Shown: piece after piece, positions 1 through 10,047 of the stretch
How the letters are laid out: the number at the start of each line of letters is the position of its first letter
Position numbering within the stretch: the first letter of the stretch is position 1
Assembly (NCBI RefSeq): GCF_003063415.1
Contig: NZ_NESK01000016.1
Coordinates: 33,027 to 97,026 of the forward strand
Direction: 5' to 3'
DNA from: Limnohabitans sp. 2KL-17
GTDB taxonomy: Bacteria; Pseudomonadota; Gammaproteobacteria; Burkholderiales; Burkholderiaceae_C
Length of the DNA stretch: 64,000 nucleotides
Position numbers and translations under genes: made by a program
The notes under the pieces: model-generated
Told to the model about the DNA's origin: nothing
Databases searched by the model: none
The model's input: only the letters and a program-made list of their open reading frames with translations

Positions 1-110
1 TGGGAAGTGGCATTCGCCTTCAAAGAACGCTGAAGAAAAGTGGCGTCAATGTCATGCGGTAGAGGATAAACCGAAAAAATACAAGCTGACAACTGATTGC
101 GACATGTCAA

Positions 111-905
111 ATGGGTCTTTTATTGTGTAATCAACCCATGCCACGAGCCGCCCAAACGCCTGAATTAAGCTGGATTGAAGTTGATGAAGCATTGCCCCAG
201 CCACAGCTTGCCTGGGGTGCAGAATCGCTCGCCCCCGGCTTACTGGCTGCCAGCCGCGACCTGTCGGCAGCAAGGCTTATGGAGTCTTACAGCCAGGGCG
301 TTTTTCCATGGTTCAGTGCCGGTCAACCCGTGCTGTGGTGGAGCCCGGATCCCAGGATGGTGCTGCGTGTTGAAAATTTCCGGTTCAGCCGATCCCTTCG
401 TCAAACATTGAAACACTGGCTGCTTCACCCCGGCTTTGAACTGACTTTTGACCGTGACTTCAGCCAAGTCATTCAACGGTGCAGTTCAGCACCCAGAGCG
501 GGACAAAACGGAACCTGGATCGTTCCAGCCATGGTGGCGGCATATGTAGATCTGCACCGCGAGGGGTTTGCACACAGCGCCGAAGTCTGGCTCGACGGTG
601 AGCTCGTCGCTGGCCTTTACTTTGTGGCCTTGGGCCATGCTGTGTTCGGGGAGTCCATGTTCACAACGGTAAACGATGGCTCCAAAATGGCCTTGGCCAG
701 TCTGGTCAGCGTTTGCCGCACCCACGGCGTTTCGGCCATCGATTGTCAACAAAACACCCGGCATTTGGCCTCATTGGGCGCACAAGAAATGCCCCGTGAT
801 GACTTTCTCGCGCTGGTCCAGCACGGACGCCAAAAGCCCCCCATCGACTGGCGCACGCAAACTTTATACTGGCATGCATTGACGTCCATGGACACCCAGT
901 CGTGA
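111..905 (+). CDS. aat: Leucyl/phenylalanyl-tRNA--protein transferase
   Basis: Cytoplasmic enzyme that moves Leu or Phe from its tRNA to the N-terminal Arg or Lys of proteins, marking them for ClpS/ClpAP (N-degron pathway). The family signature [20 protein letters not shown] is present near residues 60-80, followed by the usual core including the GESMFT stretch. The first ATG gives 264 residues. An internal ATG at 138 (MPRAAQ) gives a length nearer the family norm and may be the true start; neither has a clear ribosome binding site. The stop overlaps the GTG start of bpt, so the two N-degron enzymes are translationally coupled. Confidence 0.95.
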   Translation: MGLLLCNQPMPRAAQTPELSWIEVDEALPQPQLAWGAESLAPGLLAASRDLSAARLMESYSQGVFPWFSAGQPVLWWSPDPRMVLRVENFRFSRSLRQTLKHWLLHPGFELTFDRDFSQVIQRCSSAPRAGQNGTWIVPAMVAAYVDLHREGFAHSAEVWLDGELVAGLYFVALGHAVFGESMFTTVNDGSKMALASLVSVCRTHGVSAIDCQQNTRHLASLGAQEMPRDDFLALVQHGRQKPPIDWRTQTLYWHALTSMDTQS

Positions 906-1639
906 CCCATCTCAAAGAACTTCCCATCCAGGCTTTGCAGTTTTATGCCACTGCGCCTTATGCATGCAGTTATCTGGCTGATCGTTCTGCACGCTCTCAA
1001 GTTGCGACACCCAGCCATCTGATTCAGAACGAGGTGTACTCCGACTTGGTGGAACAGGGCTTTCGCCGCAGTGGCATGTTCACCTACCGCCCCTACTGCG
1101 ACGGTTGTCAGGCTTGTCAACCCCTGCGTGTGCTGGTCAAAGATTTCAAGCCAGACCGCAGCCAACGCAGAGCCTGGCGCACCCACCAGAACCTGCAAGT
1201 AAGGGTGCTCGACTTGCAGTTCGATCCCGACCACTACGCCTTGTATTTGCGCTACCAAACAAGCCGTCATCCAGGCGGTGGCATGGACCATGACAGCGTG
1301 GACCAATACAACCAGTTTTTGCTTCAAAGCAGGGTCAACTCACGCATTGTCGAGTTCAGAATGCCTGCTGAAACAGGCTCTTTGGGCCTTCTGAAAATGA
1401 TCTGCATCGTGGATGTCCTGAACCACGGCATGTCGGCTGTCTACACTTTTTATGAACCCGAAGACCGCGCGAGCTACGGCACTTACGGGGTGTTGTGGCA
1501 AATTGATCAAGCAGCACAACTTCAGTTGCCCTATGTCTACTTGGGATACTGGATCGAGAGCAGCCCCAAAATGAACTACAAATCCCAATACAGGCCGTGC
1601 GAAATTAGGGTTCAGGGGGAATGGCAGGCTTTGAGGTGA
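902..1639 (+). CDS. bpt: Aspartate/glutamate leucyltransferase (Bpt/Ate family)
   Basis: Second aminoacyl-tRNA-protein transferase of the N-degron pathway. Bacterial members of this family attach Leu to N-terminal Asp or Glu; they are often annotated arginyltransferase because they resemble eukaryotic ATE1. The conserved N-terminal Cys cluster (CDGCQAC, about residues 63-69) and the core [20 protein letters not shown] near the C-terminus are visible. Length 245 aa is normal. Translation starts at GTG in a GTGA overlap with the aat stop codon, so it is co-translated with aat. Confidence 0.94.
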   Translation: MTHLKELPIQALQFYATAPYACSYLADRSARSQVATPSHLIQNEVYSDLVEQGFRRSGMFTYRPYCDGCQACQPLRVLVKDFKPDRSQRRAWRTHQNLQVRVLDLQFDPDHYALYLRYQTSRHPGGGMDHDSVDQYNQFLLQSRVNSRIVEFRMPAETGSLGLLKMICIVDVLNHGMSAVYTFYEPEDRASYGTYGVLWQIDQAAQLQLPYVYLGYWIESSPKMNYKSQYRPCEIRVQGEWQALR

Positions 1640-1688
1640 ACGCCGGTATTTTTCACAGTGTAAGATTCAAATACTGTAACGAAGCACC

Positions 1689-2468
1689 ATGAAAAAAGAC
1701 CCCACCCTCACGCCGACACCTACGGTCCAGGTCATTGAGCGCATGTTTTCGCTGATCGATGTTCTGGCCTCCCGCGAGGAAGCGATCTCCCTGAAAGAAA
1801 TCAGTGAAAAAACGGGTTTGCACCCATCCACAGCACACCGCATCCTGAACGACTTGGCCACAGGCCGATTTGTAGACCGGCCCGAAGCCGGCAATTACCG
1901 CTTGGGCATGCGGCTTTTGGAACTGGGCAACTTGGTCAAAGGCCGTCTGAACGTGCGTGATGCCGCGCTGACCCCCATGCGGGAACTGCACAAACTCATC
2001 CAGCAGCCCGTGAACCTCAGCATGCGACAAGGCGATGAGATCGTTTACATCGAACGTGCTTACAGCGAACGTTCGGGCATGCAAGTGGTTCGAGCCATTG
2101 GCGGGAGGGCGCCATTGCACTTGACATCGGTAGGCAAGCTGTTTTTGGCTGCTGATGACCCTTTGCGCGTTCGGTCTTATGCCACCCGCACCGGGTTGCT
2201 GGGTCAGACACGCAACAGCATCACGCAGTTGCAGGTTCTTGAAAGAGAGTTGGCACGTGTCAACCAATACGGCATTGCCAGAGACAATGAAGAACTGGAA
2301 ATGGGTGTGCGCTGCATTGCTGCAGGCATCTACGATGATCAAGGTAAATTGTTGGCGGGCTTGTCCATTTCAGCACCTGCCGACCGCCTTGACGAGGGCT
2401 GGCTGCCCAAGCTTCAGGCCACGGCAAACAGCATCTCGCGCACTCTAGGCCATCACGGCAATCCATAA
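1689..2468 (+). CDS. IclR family transcriptional regulator
   Basis: DNA-binding regulator with the two IclR domains: an N-terminal winged helix-turn-helix (about residues 15-75, with ISEKTGLHPSTAHRILNDL as recognition region) and a C-terminal effector-binding domain (about 85-255, with RNQYGIARDNEE-like and GVRCIAAGI motifs). 259 aa is typical. No catabolic operon adjoins it: bpt is upstream and the convergent pbpG downstream, so its target cannot be read from context. Upstream, ACAGT and ACTGT half sites (about 1659-1677) flank the probable promoter and could be an autoregulatory operator; this is only inference. Confidence 0.88.
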   Translation: MKKDPTLTPTPTVQVIERMFSLIDVLASREEAISLKEISEKTGLHPSTAHRILNDLATGRFVDRPEAGNYRLGMRLLELGNLVKGRLNVRDAALTPMRELHKLIQQPVNLSMRQGDEIVYIERAYSERSGMQVVRAIGGRAPLHLTSVGKLFLAADDPLRVRSYATRTGLLGQTRNSITQLQVLERELARVNQYGIARDNEELEMGVRCIAAGIYDDQGKLLAGLSISAPADRLDEGWLPKLQATANSISRTLGHHGNP

Positions 2469-2484
2469 AAGACAGTGCCCAGAA

Positions 2485-2510
2485 AAAAAGGCCTCAAAGA
2501 GGCCTTTTTG
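2485..2510. terminator. Bidirectional terminator between iclR-type gene and pbpG
   Basis: Perfect inverted repeat AAAAAGGCCTC / GAGGCCTTTTT around a short AAA loop, with T-runs on both strands. It lies between convergent genes and can end transcription from both sides. Confidence 0.85.
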
Positions 2511-2524
2511 ACGTTGGCAGCAAA

Positions 2525-3631
2525 TTAACCGGGCAGATTTTCCACCAAAGCGGAATGCCGAATGCCGGTGGAACCCGATGATTTCTCAAGCCAACGCCGG
2601 ACACGCTCTGCGTCAGCAATGCGGCTGAGTTTGCCCGTAGAGTCCAAAAATACCATGATCAATTTGCGCCCAGCCACTTGGGCCTGCATGACAAGGCATT
2701 GACCGGCTTCAGAGATGTAGCCCGTTTTTTGCAAACCAATATCCCACTTCGCACTTTTCACCAACCGGTTGGTGTTGTTGTATTGCAAGGTACGGTGTCC
2801 CACTTCAATCTCGCGACCATGTGAAGTTGACAACTCGCGCAAGGCTGGCTCCTTGTAGGCAGCGCCAACCAGAACAGCCAAATCACTGGCACTGGATTGA
2901 TTGCGACTGGACAAGCCTGTTGGCTCCACGTAGCGCGTGTCAGACATGCCCAGAGCTTTCGCCCGCGCATTCATGCGCGACACAAAAGTTTCAACGCCAC
3001 CGGGAAAGCTGCGCCCCAAAGCATGTGCAGCGCGGTTCTCGCTGGACATCATGGCCAAATGAAGCAAATCTCCGCGACTGAGGACTGTGCCCACAGCCAA
3101 GCGGGATGAACTGCCTTTTTCAGTGTCCACATCCGCCTGGGTAATGGCGATCAATTCGGCCATGGGCAATTGGGCCTCAGAGATCACCAAACCAGTCATC
3201 AACTTCGTCAACGAAGCGATGGGCAGCACGGCATGGTCATTTTTACGAAACAGTACTTCACGGGTTTCCTGGTCAATAACAAGGGCCACACTGGAGTTCA
3301 AATCCAAGGGGTCAGATGCGGCGTGAAGACCCGCTTTTTGCCCGAACGATGCACGCACAACGCCCATTTTTCGGGCGGATGCGTCCGGCCGTTTCTTGGC
3401 TTTATTGGCTTTATTGGCTTTATTGGCGCTGGCAGCAGGCTTTTTATTGACTTTTTGGGCCACCGCCACTGGACGCTTCTTGTCTGTTCCTTTTTTCTCC
3501 TGCGCCAGCGTCACCGTGGGCAGGGTGGCCAACACGACCAAAACCGCGGTCATGAAAGCTGTCGCCAGTCCTTGCGCCCATCGGCCGGAGACATGCAGGG
3601 ATATCGGTGAAATGAATCGCATCAGGAACAT
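2525..3631 (-). CDS. pbpG: D-alanyl-D-alanine endopeptidase (PBP7-like)
   Basis: Periplasmic serine peptidase (S11 family) that cleaves cross-links in peptidoglycan. An N-terminal membrane/signal segment ends near TLAQ (about residue 44). A Lys/Ala-rich linker of about 50 residues follows, with a KANKANKAK repeat. The catalytic domain has SLTK (140-143, SxxK), SEN (SxN) and KTGY (KTG) motifs. The linker is coded by three 9-bp direct repeats near 3400-3428. A second ATG at 3622 (MRFISP) is an equally good start. It is a single-gene unit, convergent with the upstream regulator. Confidence 0.92.
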   Translation of the reverse strand: MFLMRFISPISLHVSGRWAQGLATAFMTAVLVVLATLPTVTLAQEKKGTDKKRPVAVAQKVNKKPAASANKANKANKAKKRPDASARKMGVVRASFGQKAGLHAASDPLDLNSSVALVIDQETREVLFRKNDHAVLPIASLTKLMTGLVISEAQLPMAELIAITQADVDTEKGSSSRLAVGTVLSRGDLLHLAMMSSENRAAHALGRSFPGGVETFVSRMNARAKALGMSDTRYVEPTGLSSRNQSSASDLAVLVGAAYKEPALRELSTSHGREIEVGHRTLQYNNTNRLVKSAKWDIGLQKTGYISEAGQCLVMQAQVAGRKLIMVFLDSTGKLSRIADAERVRRWLEKSSGSTGIRHSALVENLPG

Positions 3632-3747
3632 CTTGAATCAATGAATTAGCTAATTGTCGCCGAGTGTACTCAAATAAAAAAAGTCAGGCAAGAACAAAGA
3701 CTTGCGTGACTTTATTGAAGCCAGATAATACCTCTAAAGGGTTATTT

Positions 3748-5292
3748 TTAACCCTGCGCAGCGACCCGATCGGCTTTGCTTTGTAATTTATTGAGTGCGC
3801 TGAGGTAGGCCTTGGCAGAGGCCACCACAATATCCGGGTCCGAACCGACGCCATTGACCACGCGGCCACTGTTTTGCAAACGCACGGTGACTTCGGCCTG
3901 ACTTTCCGTCGAACCGCTGATGGCATTGACCGAATAAAGCACCATTTCGGCGCCACTCTTGACGTGCGACTCAATGGCCTTCAATGAAGCATCCACAGGG
4001 CCATTGCCATCTGACTCTGCATGGACTTCCTTGCCTTGCACCGTGAAGACCACTGAAGCATGGGGTCGTTCGCCAGTCTCACTGTGTTGAGCCATGGAAA
4101 CAAAACCGTATTGCTCCTTCTCAGCGGTGACGCTCTCATCGCCCACCAAGGCCAAGATGTCTTCGTCAAAAATTTCACTCTTTCGGTCGGCCAGTTCCTT
4201 GAACTTGGCAAACGCGTTGTTGATTTCGGTTTCGCTGTCCAAGGTCACGCCCAAATCATTCAAGCGCTGCTTGAAGGCGTTCCGGCCACTGAGTTTGCCC
4301 AAAACAATCTTGTTGGTGGTCCAACCCACGTCTTCAGCGCGCATGATTTCGTAAGTGTCCCGCGCCTTGAGCACGCCATCCTGGTGAATGCCCGAGGCAT
4401 GTGCAAAGGCGTTGGCCCCGACCACCGCCTTGTTGGGCTGAACCACAAAACCAGTGGTCTGGCTGACCATGCGACTGGCGGCCACGATGTGGCTGGTGTC
4501 AATGCCGATGTCCAGACCGAAATAGTCGCGCCGTGTCTTGACGGCCATGACCACCTCTTCCAGCGAGCAGTTACCCGCCCGTTCACCCAGGCCGTTGATC
4601 GTGCACTCGACCTGGCGGGCACCACCGATCTTGACCCCTGCCAAGGAATTGGCCACCGCCATACCTAGGTCGTTATGGCAATGCACTGACCAGATGGCCT
4701 TGTCGGAGTTGGGGATGCGCTCACGCAAGGTGCGGATGAATTCGCCATACAACTCGGGCACGGCGTAGCCCACCGTGTCGGGCACGTTGATGGTGGTGGC
4801 GCCTTCAGTGATCACGGCCTCAAGGACGCGACACAGAAAGTCCATATCGCTTCGATAGCCGTCTTCGGGACTGAACTCAACGTCCCCCACCAGATTACGG
4901 GCAAAACGGACCGATTGCTTGGCCTGCTCGAATACCTGGTCCGGCGTCATGCGAAGCTTCTTTTCCATGTGCAACGGGGACGTAGCGATGAAGGTATGAA
5001 TGCGCCCGCTGTTAGCCCCTTTCAGGGCTTCGGCCGCACGTGAAATGTCACGGTCATTGGCGCGTGACAAAGAGCAAATGGTGGATTCTCTGATCGAATC
5101 AGCGATGGTTTTGACTGCTTCAAAATCACCATTCGAACTGGCCGCAAAACCGGCTTCGATCACATCCACGCGCAGACGCTCCAGTTGCCGTGCAATGCGC
5201 AGCTTCTCATCACGTGTCATGGAGGCGCCGGGCGATTGCTCGCCATCGCGCAAGGTGGTGTCGAAAATTATCAGTTTGTCAGCCATGTTCAC
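3748..5292 (-). CDS. leuA: 2-isopropylmalate synthase
   Basis: First committed enzyme of leucine synthesis: joins acetyl-CoA to 2-oxoisovalerate. The N-terminal TIM barrel carries [15 protein letters not shown] (about residues 10-24) and the metal-binding region [10 protein letters not shown]; the C-terminal third is the leucine-feedback domain. 514 aa matches the long bacterial form. It begins after a leader that encodes a Leu-rich peptide and a terminator hairpin, so it is probably controlled by leucine attenuation as well as feedback inhibition. Other leu genes are not in the window. Confidence 0.97.
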   Translation of the reverse strand: MNMADKLIIFDTTLRDGEQSPGASMTRDEKLRIARQLERLRVDVIEAGFAASSNGDFEAVKTIADSIRESTICSLSRANDRDISRAAEALKGANSGRIHTFIATSPLHMEKKLRMTPDQVFEQAKQSVRFARNLVGDVEFSPEDGYRSDMDFLCRVLEAVITEGATTINVPDTVGYAVPELYGEFIRTLRERIPNSDKAIWSVHCHNDLGMAVANSLAGVKIGGARQVECTINGLGERAGNCSLEEVVMAVKTRRDYFGLDIGIDTSHIVAASRMVSQTTGFVVQPNKAVVGANAFAHASGIHQDGVLKARDTYEIMRAEDVGWTTNKIVLGKLSGRNAFKQRLNDLGVTLDSETEINNAFAKFKELADRKSEIFDEDILALVGDESVTAEKEQYGFVSMAQHSETGERPHASVVFTVQGKEVHAESDGNGPVDASLKAIESHVKSGAEMVLYSVNAISGSTESQAEVTVRLQNSGRVVNGVGSDPDIVVASAKAYLSALNKLQSKADRVAAQG

Positions 5293-5319
5293 TCCTGGTC
5301 AATAACCCGCAAGTCCAAG

Positions 5320-5363
5320 AAAAAATGCAAAAGGCCCGTTGCGGATGGCATACGGGCCTTTTG
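5320..5363 (-). terminator. Attenuator hairpin in the leuA leader
   Basis: Perfect 11-bp inverted repeat AAAAGGCCCGT (5329-5339) / ACGGGCCTTTT (5352-5362), followed on the minus strand by GCATTTTTTC. It lies between the leader peptide stop and the leuA start, the position of a transcription attenuator. Confidence 0.85.
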
Positions 5364-5381
5364 GGAAAATGTTTGCGTGCG

Positions 5382-5435
5382 CTACACATCCCGCCCGTAG
5401 GGCAGTAGCAGTAGAGCATGCAGAGAAAAATTCAT
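5382..5435 (-). CDS. leuL: leuA leader peptide (17 aa)
   Basis: Small ORF MNFSLHALLLLPYGRDV, too short for usual gene callers. It has five Leu codons in seventeen, four of them consecutive (CTA CTG CTA CTG), with two of the rarer CTA. It ends about 20 nt before a strong intrinsic terminator that precedes leuA. This is the classic layout of ribosome-mediated attenuation: stalling at Leu codons when charged tRNA-Leu is low would free an antiterminator. The competing structure was not folded by computer. The symbol is by analogy to enteric leuL. Confidence 0.8.
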   Translation of the reverse strand: MNFSLHALLLLPYGRDV

Positions 5436-5484
5436 GAGATGACTTTAGCACAGTTCAAAAAGCCGGACTGTCTTGCAGTTGACA

Positions 5485-6300
5485 TCATTGGTGCAATCCA
5501 CGCTCTTCAGGCTCATCGGTCGAGGTGCTGATCATGCTCGTGGGTTGCCCTTTGGCCTTGCGCCAGATATAGATCACATACCCACTCAGACCATAGCCCA
5601 CAAACAAGGCAAACAAGACTGTGGGCGGATCGATGTTGACGACCGCAATGCCCAAGGCCACCAACACCAGGGTTGCAAAGGGCACGCTCTTTTTCATGTG
5701 CATGTCCTTGAAACTGTAAAACGGCACATTGGTTACCATGGTCAGGCCTGAGAACAAGCACACCGCAAACATGCCCCAGGCCACCGTTTTCGCAGGCACA
5801 GCGTTTTCAAACATGATCCACACGAAGCCCATCACCAACGCCGCAGCCGCTGGCGATGGCAGTCCCTGAAAGTAACGCTTGTCCACCACGCCGGTGTTGA
5901 CGTTGAAGCGGGCCAGGCGCAAAGCGGCACAAGCGCAATAAACGAAAGCTGCAATCCAGCCCCAACGACCCAGCTCTTTCAGGGTCCAGACATAAGCGAT
6001 CAGCGCAGGCGCAGCACCAAAGGACACCATGTCGGAAAGAGAGTCCATCTGCTCACCAAAAGCGCTTTGGGTGTTCGTCATGCGTGCGACACGCCCATCC
6101 AGGCTGTCCAGCACCATGGCACTGAATATGCCCACCGTGGCAAGGTCAAAGCGGCCGTTGATCGCCATGACCACCGCATAAAAACCCGCAAACAAGGCAG
6201 CCAGGGTGATCATATTGGGCAGCATGTAGATGCCTTTGGAAGGCTTGCGTGCTGGCGCTGGCGATTCCGTTTCTTCGGATTTATCAGTACGGTTGTTCAT
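5485..6300 (-). CDS. pssA: CDP-diacylglycerol--serine O-phosphatidyltransferase
   Basis: Inner-membrane enzyme making phosphatidylserine, precursor of phosphatidylethanolamine. The CDP-alcohol phosphotransferase motif DGxxAR...G...D...D is seen as DSLDGRVARMTNTQSAFG followed by EQMDSLSD, about residues 66-92. Several hydrophobic segments follow, as expected for this multi-pass family (TIGR00473-type). The short cytoplasmic N-terminus (MNNRTDKSEETESPAP) is polar. It sits downstream of ilvC with a terminator between, and upstream of leuA; ilvC-pssA-leuA is a frequent order in Burkholderiales. Confidence 0.94.
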   Translation of the reverse strand: MNNRTDKSEETESPAPARKPSKGIYMLPNMITLAALFAGFYAVVMAINGRFDLATVGIFSAMVLDSLDGRVARMTNTQSAFGEQMDSLSDMVSFGAAPALIAYVWTLKELGRWGWIAAFVYCACAALRLARFNVNTGVVDKRYFQGLPSPAAAALVMGFVWIMFENAVPAKTVAWGMFAVCLFSGLTMVTNVPFYSFKDMHMKKSVPFATLVLVALGIAVVNIDPPTVLFALFVGYGLSGYVIYIWRKAKGQPTSMISTSTDEPEERGLHQ

Positions 6301-6369
6301 TGTCTGTTCCTGTAAGGGGTTTCAATGATCCAACCCCGTGTGTACAAGTTTAAGCCACCATGATTGCCC

Positions 6370-6399
6370 ATTGAAAAAGGCCACCGCAGTGGCCTTTTC
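6370..6399 (-). terminator. Terminator of the ilvBHC operon
   Basis: Inverted repeat AAAAGGCCACCGCAGTGGCCTTTT just downstream of ilvC on the minus strand, with an extra T on each side. It separates ilv genes from pssA. Confidence 0.8.
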
Positions 6400-6420
6400 A
6401 AAATCGACTTTCAGACAAGA

Positions 6421-7476
<1,056 letters not shown>

Positions 7477-7968
7477 TTAAACGCGCAGGATGCGCTCGCC
7501 TCGCCCGATACCGCATGCACCCGTGCGCACGGTCTCCAAAATAGCGCTGCGGTCGATCGCCTCCAGAAAGGCGTCGTTCTTGGTCTGGTCACCGGTCAGC
7601 TCAATGGTGTAGCTCTTGTCGGTGACATCGATCACACGGCCACGAAATATATCGGCCATGCGTTTCATTTCTTCGCGCTCCTTGCCCACGGCACGTACCT
7701 TGACGAGCATCAACTCGCGTTCGGTATAAGAGCCTTCGGTCAGGTCCACAACCTTCACCACCTCAATCAGGCGATTCAGGTGCTTGGTGATCTGCTCGAT
7801 CACATCGTCAGAACCAGCCGTCTGGATGGTCATGCGCGAAAGACTGGGGTCTTCAGTGGGGGCAACAGTCAGGGACTCGATGTTGTAGCCACGGGCAGAA
7901 AACAGCCCCACCACGCGGGACAAAGCCCCCGCTTCGTTTTCAATCAGTACAGCAATGATGTGTTTCAT
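7477..7968 (-). CDS. ilvH: Acetolactate synthase, small (regulatory) subunit
   Basis: Regulatory partner of the large subunit; confers valine feedback sensitivity and stimulates activity. N-terminal ACT domain (MKHIIAVLIENEAGALSRVVGLFSARGYNIESL region, residues 1-75) and the C-terminal ALS_ss_C domain. 163 aa equals the length of E. coli IlvH. The ATG lies 2 nt after the ilvB stop, so the subunits are translationally coupled. Confidence 0.96.
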   Translation of the reverse strand: MKHIIAVLIENEAGALSRVVGLFSARGYNIESLTVAPTEDPSLSRMTIQTAGSDDVIEQITKHLNRLIEVVKVVDLTEGSYTERELMLVKVRAVGKEREEMKRMADIFRGRVIDVTDKSYTIELTGDQTKNDAFLEAIDRSAILETVRTGACGIGRGERILRV

Positions 7969-7970
7969 GA

Positions 7971-9734
7971 TTACAAATCCTCCACACCCATGAGCATTTC
8001 GGTAATGCCCTTGCCAGCCTGCACCATGGGGAACACGTTTTCGGTGGGGTCCGTGCGGAAATCCATGAACACCGTACGGTCCTTGAGCCTGCGCGCTTCG
8101 CGCAACGCAGGTTCAACATCTTCTGGCCGCTCAATGAGCATGCCCACGTGCCCATAAGCTTCAGCCAGTTTCACAAAATCAGGCAGCGCATCCATATAGC
8201 TGTGGCTGTAACGCCCCGAATACTCGATCTCCTGCCATTGGCGAACCATGCCCAGATAGCGGTTGTTCAAAGCCACGATCTTGATGGGCGTGTTGTACTG
8301 CAGGCAGGTTGACAGTTCCTGAATGCACATCTGTACCGAACCCTCGCCCGTCACGCAAAAAACTTCACTGTCCGGCTTGGCCAGTTTGATGCCCATGGCG
8401 TAGGGGATGCCCACGCCCATGGTGCCCAGCCCGCCAGAGTTGATCCAGCGGCGTGGTTCGTTGAACTTGTAGTACTGGGCCGCCCACATCTGGTGCTGGC
8501 CGACATCGGAAGTGATGTAAGCATCCACATCCTTGGTCATGTCCCACAAGGTCTCAATGACCTTTTGCGGTTTGATGACCTCAGAATTGCTGTTGTCATA
8601 CTTCATGCAATCGCGGCTGCGCCAGCCTTCGATGGTCTCCCACCATTGCCCCAAGGCCTGCGGATCAGGCTTGAGGCCAGATTCACGGATCATGCCCATC
8701 AGTTCGGTCAAAACGTCTTTCACGTCGCCGACGATCGGCACATCCACCTTGACGCGCTTGGAAATGCTCGACGGATCGATGTCGATGTGAATGATTTTGC
8801 GGTCTACCGAAGCAAAGTGCTTGGGGTTGCCTATCACCCGATCATCGAAACGGGCGCCGACTGCAAGCAACACATCGCAGTTTTGCATGGCATTGTTGGC
8901 CTCTAGCGTGCCGTGCATACCCAACATGCCGAGAAAACGGCGGTCGGTGGCGGGGAAAGCACCCAAGCCCATCAAGGTGTTCGTGACGGGCACATTGAGC
9001 ATGTCCACCAAAGCGCGCAATTCAGGACTGGCGTTGCTTAGCAGGACGCCGCCGCCCGTGTAGATGTAAGGGCGTTTGGCCGACATCAACAGTTGCAAAG
9101 CCTTGCGGATCTGGCCGCCATGGCCTTTACGCACGGGGTTGTAAGAACGCATTGAAATCGAATCGGGATAGCCCGAAAAAAGCGCCTTGTTGAATGACAC
9201 ATCTTTGGGCACATCCACGACCACAGGGCCGGGGCGGCCGCTGCGAGCAATGTGAAAGGCCTTTTTCATGATGTCAGCCATGTCTTTGGCGTCTTTGACC
9301 AGAAAATTGTGCTTGACGATAGGACGTGTGATGCCCACCGTGTCGCATTCCTGAAATGCATCCAAGCCGATGGCGGCAGTAGGAACTTGCCCACTGATGA
9401 TCACCATGGGGATGCTGTCCATGTAAGCGGTGGCAATGCCGGTGACCGCGTTGGTCAGGCCTGGCCCCGAAGTGACCAGTGCCACACCCACTTCCCCCGT
9501 TGCCCGGGCAAAGCCATCGGCAGCGTGTACCGCTGCTTGCTCGTGCCGCACCAGCACGTGCTGAATGGTGTCTTGCTTGTAAAAAGCGTCATAAATGTGA
9601 AGCACCGCACCGCCGGGGTAACCCCAAACGTACTGTACGTTTTCGGCCTGAAGAGCCTTGACGAGAATTTCTGCGCCACGCAATTCCTGAGCCCCAGCGG
9701 AACCCGTTGCCTTTTCGGCTTTGTTCATTTCCAT
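7971..9734 (-). CDS. ilvB: Acetolactate synthase, large (catalytic) subunit
   Basis: Thiamine diphosphate/FAD enzyme condensing pyruvate with pyruvate or 2-oxobutyrate, first shared step of Val/Leu/Ile synthesis. The N-terminal domain has the catalytic Glu region (VLVRHEQAAVHAADGFAR), and the C-terminal ThDP motif runs GEGSVQMCIQE through NNRYLGMVRQWQ. 587 aa, close to IlvI. The first ~18 residues (MEMNKAEKATGSAGAQEL) precede the conserved domain; an ATG two codons in (MNKAEK) is an alternative start. First gene of ilvB-ilvH-ilvC. Confidence 0.96.
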   Translation of the reverse strand: MEMNKAEKATGSAGAQELRGAEILVKALQAENVQYVWGYPGGAVLHIYDAFYKQDTIQHVLVRHEQAAVHAADGFARATGEVGVALVTSGPGLTNAVTGIATAYMDSIPMVIISGQVPTAAIGLDAFQECDTVGITRPIVKHNFLVKDAKDMADIMKKAFHIARSGRPGPVVVDVPKDVSFNKALFSGYPDSISMRSYNPVRKGHGGQIRKALQLLMSAKRPYIYTGGGVLLSNASPELRALVDMLNVPVTNTLMGLGAFPATDRRFLGMLGMHGTLEANNAMQNCDVLLAVGARFDDRVIGNPKHFASVDRKIIHIDIDPSSISKRVKVDVPIVGDVKDVLTELMGMIRESGLKPDPQALGQWWETIEGWRSRDCMKYDNSNSEVIKPQKVIETLWDMTKDVDAYITSDVGQHQMWAAQYYKFNEPRRWINSGGLGTMGVGIPYAMGIKLAKPDSEVFCVTGEGSVQMCIQELSTCLQYNTPIKIVALNNRYLGMVRQWQEIEYSGRYSHSYMDALPDFVKLAEAYGHVGMLIERPEDVEPALREARRLKDRTVFMDFRTDPTENVFPMVQAGKGITEMLMGVEDL

Positions 9735-10047
9735 ACATTCAACCTTTGTGAATTTCTCTAACGAAAAACCTTGGGTGCCCCTGGGCTCGACTCTTTTGAA
9801 GTGGCTTTGGGACTTAAGACCACAGACATGGGCACCAAACTGTAAAAGTGCCGGACGGTGATCCGTTTGCTTTTTTTCAATTGCAATCTTTCATTATCGC
9901 ATTTTGAAAGGCACTTCCAAAAATCAAGTCCGGGCATTTTGCTGGTGCCATAATCCAATCCCCACAGACTCAATACGACTGGCTGGAAAGTGCGCCCCCC
10001 TTTTTCAACATCATCAAAAGCATCGTTGACGCGATCGCTGAAAAAAG
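9735..10047 (-). promoter_or_regulatory. ilvB 5' leader with possible small upstream ORF
   Basis: The 313 bases between ilvB and the divergent sigma-factor gene hold the ilvB leader. On the minus strand a possible uORF (9829 to 9758, 23 codons, MSVVLSPKATSKESSPG...) starts with Val-Val-Leu. Its ATG directly follows GGTGCCC, which can pair with GGGCACC 50 nt later (9774-9780 with 9830-9836). No clear SD precedes it and no intrinsic terminator is visible, so classical attenuation is not supported. The rest of the gap shows no gene. Confidence 0.4.
9893..9921 (-). promoter_or_regulatory. Probable sigma70 promoter of ilvBHC
   Basis: Minus strand TTTGGA, 17-bp spacer, GATAAT; about 150 nt upstream of the ilvB start. 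The -10 is good, the -35 weak. Confidence 0.45.

Noticed and set aside
1..110. Possible tail of an upstream gene (…AFAFKER then stop at 31-33, or another open frame to about 130)
   Set aside because: Too short to identify a family or decide the frame; the rest up to the aat start shows no gene.
3736..3753. AGGGTTA/TAACCCT hairpin at the leuA stop
   Set aside because: Overlaps the leuA stop and has no clear T-run after it on the minus strand, so it is weak as a terminator.
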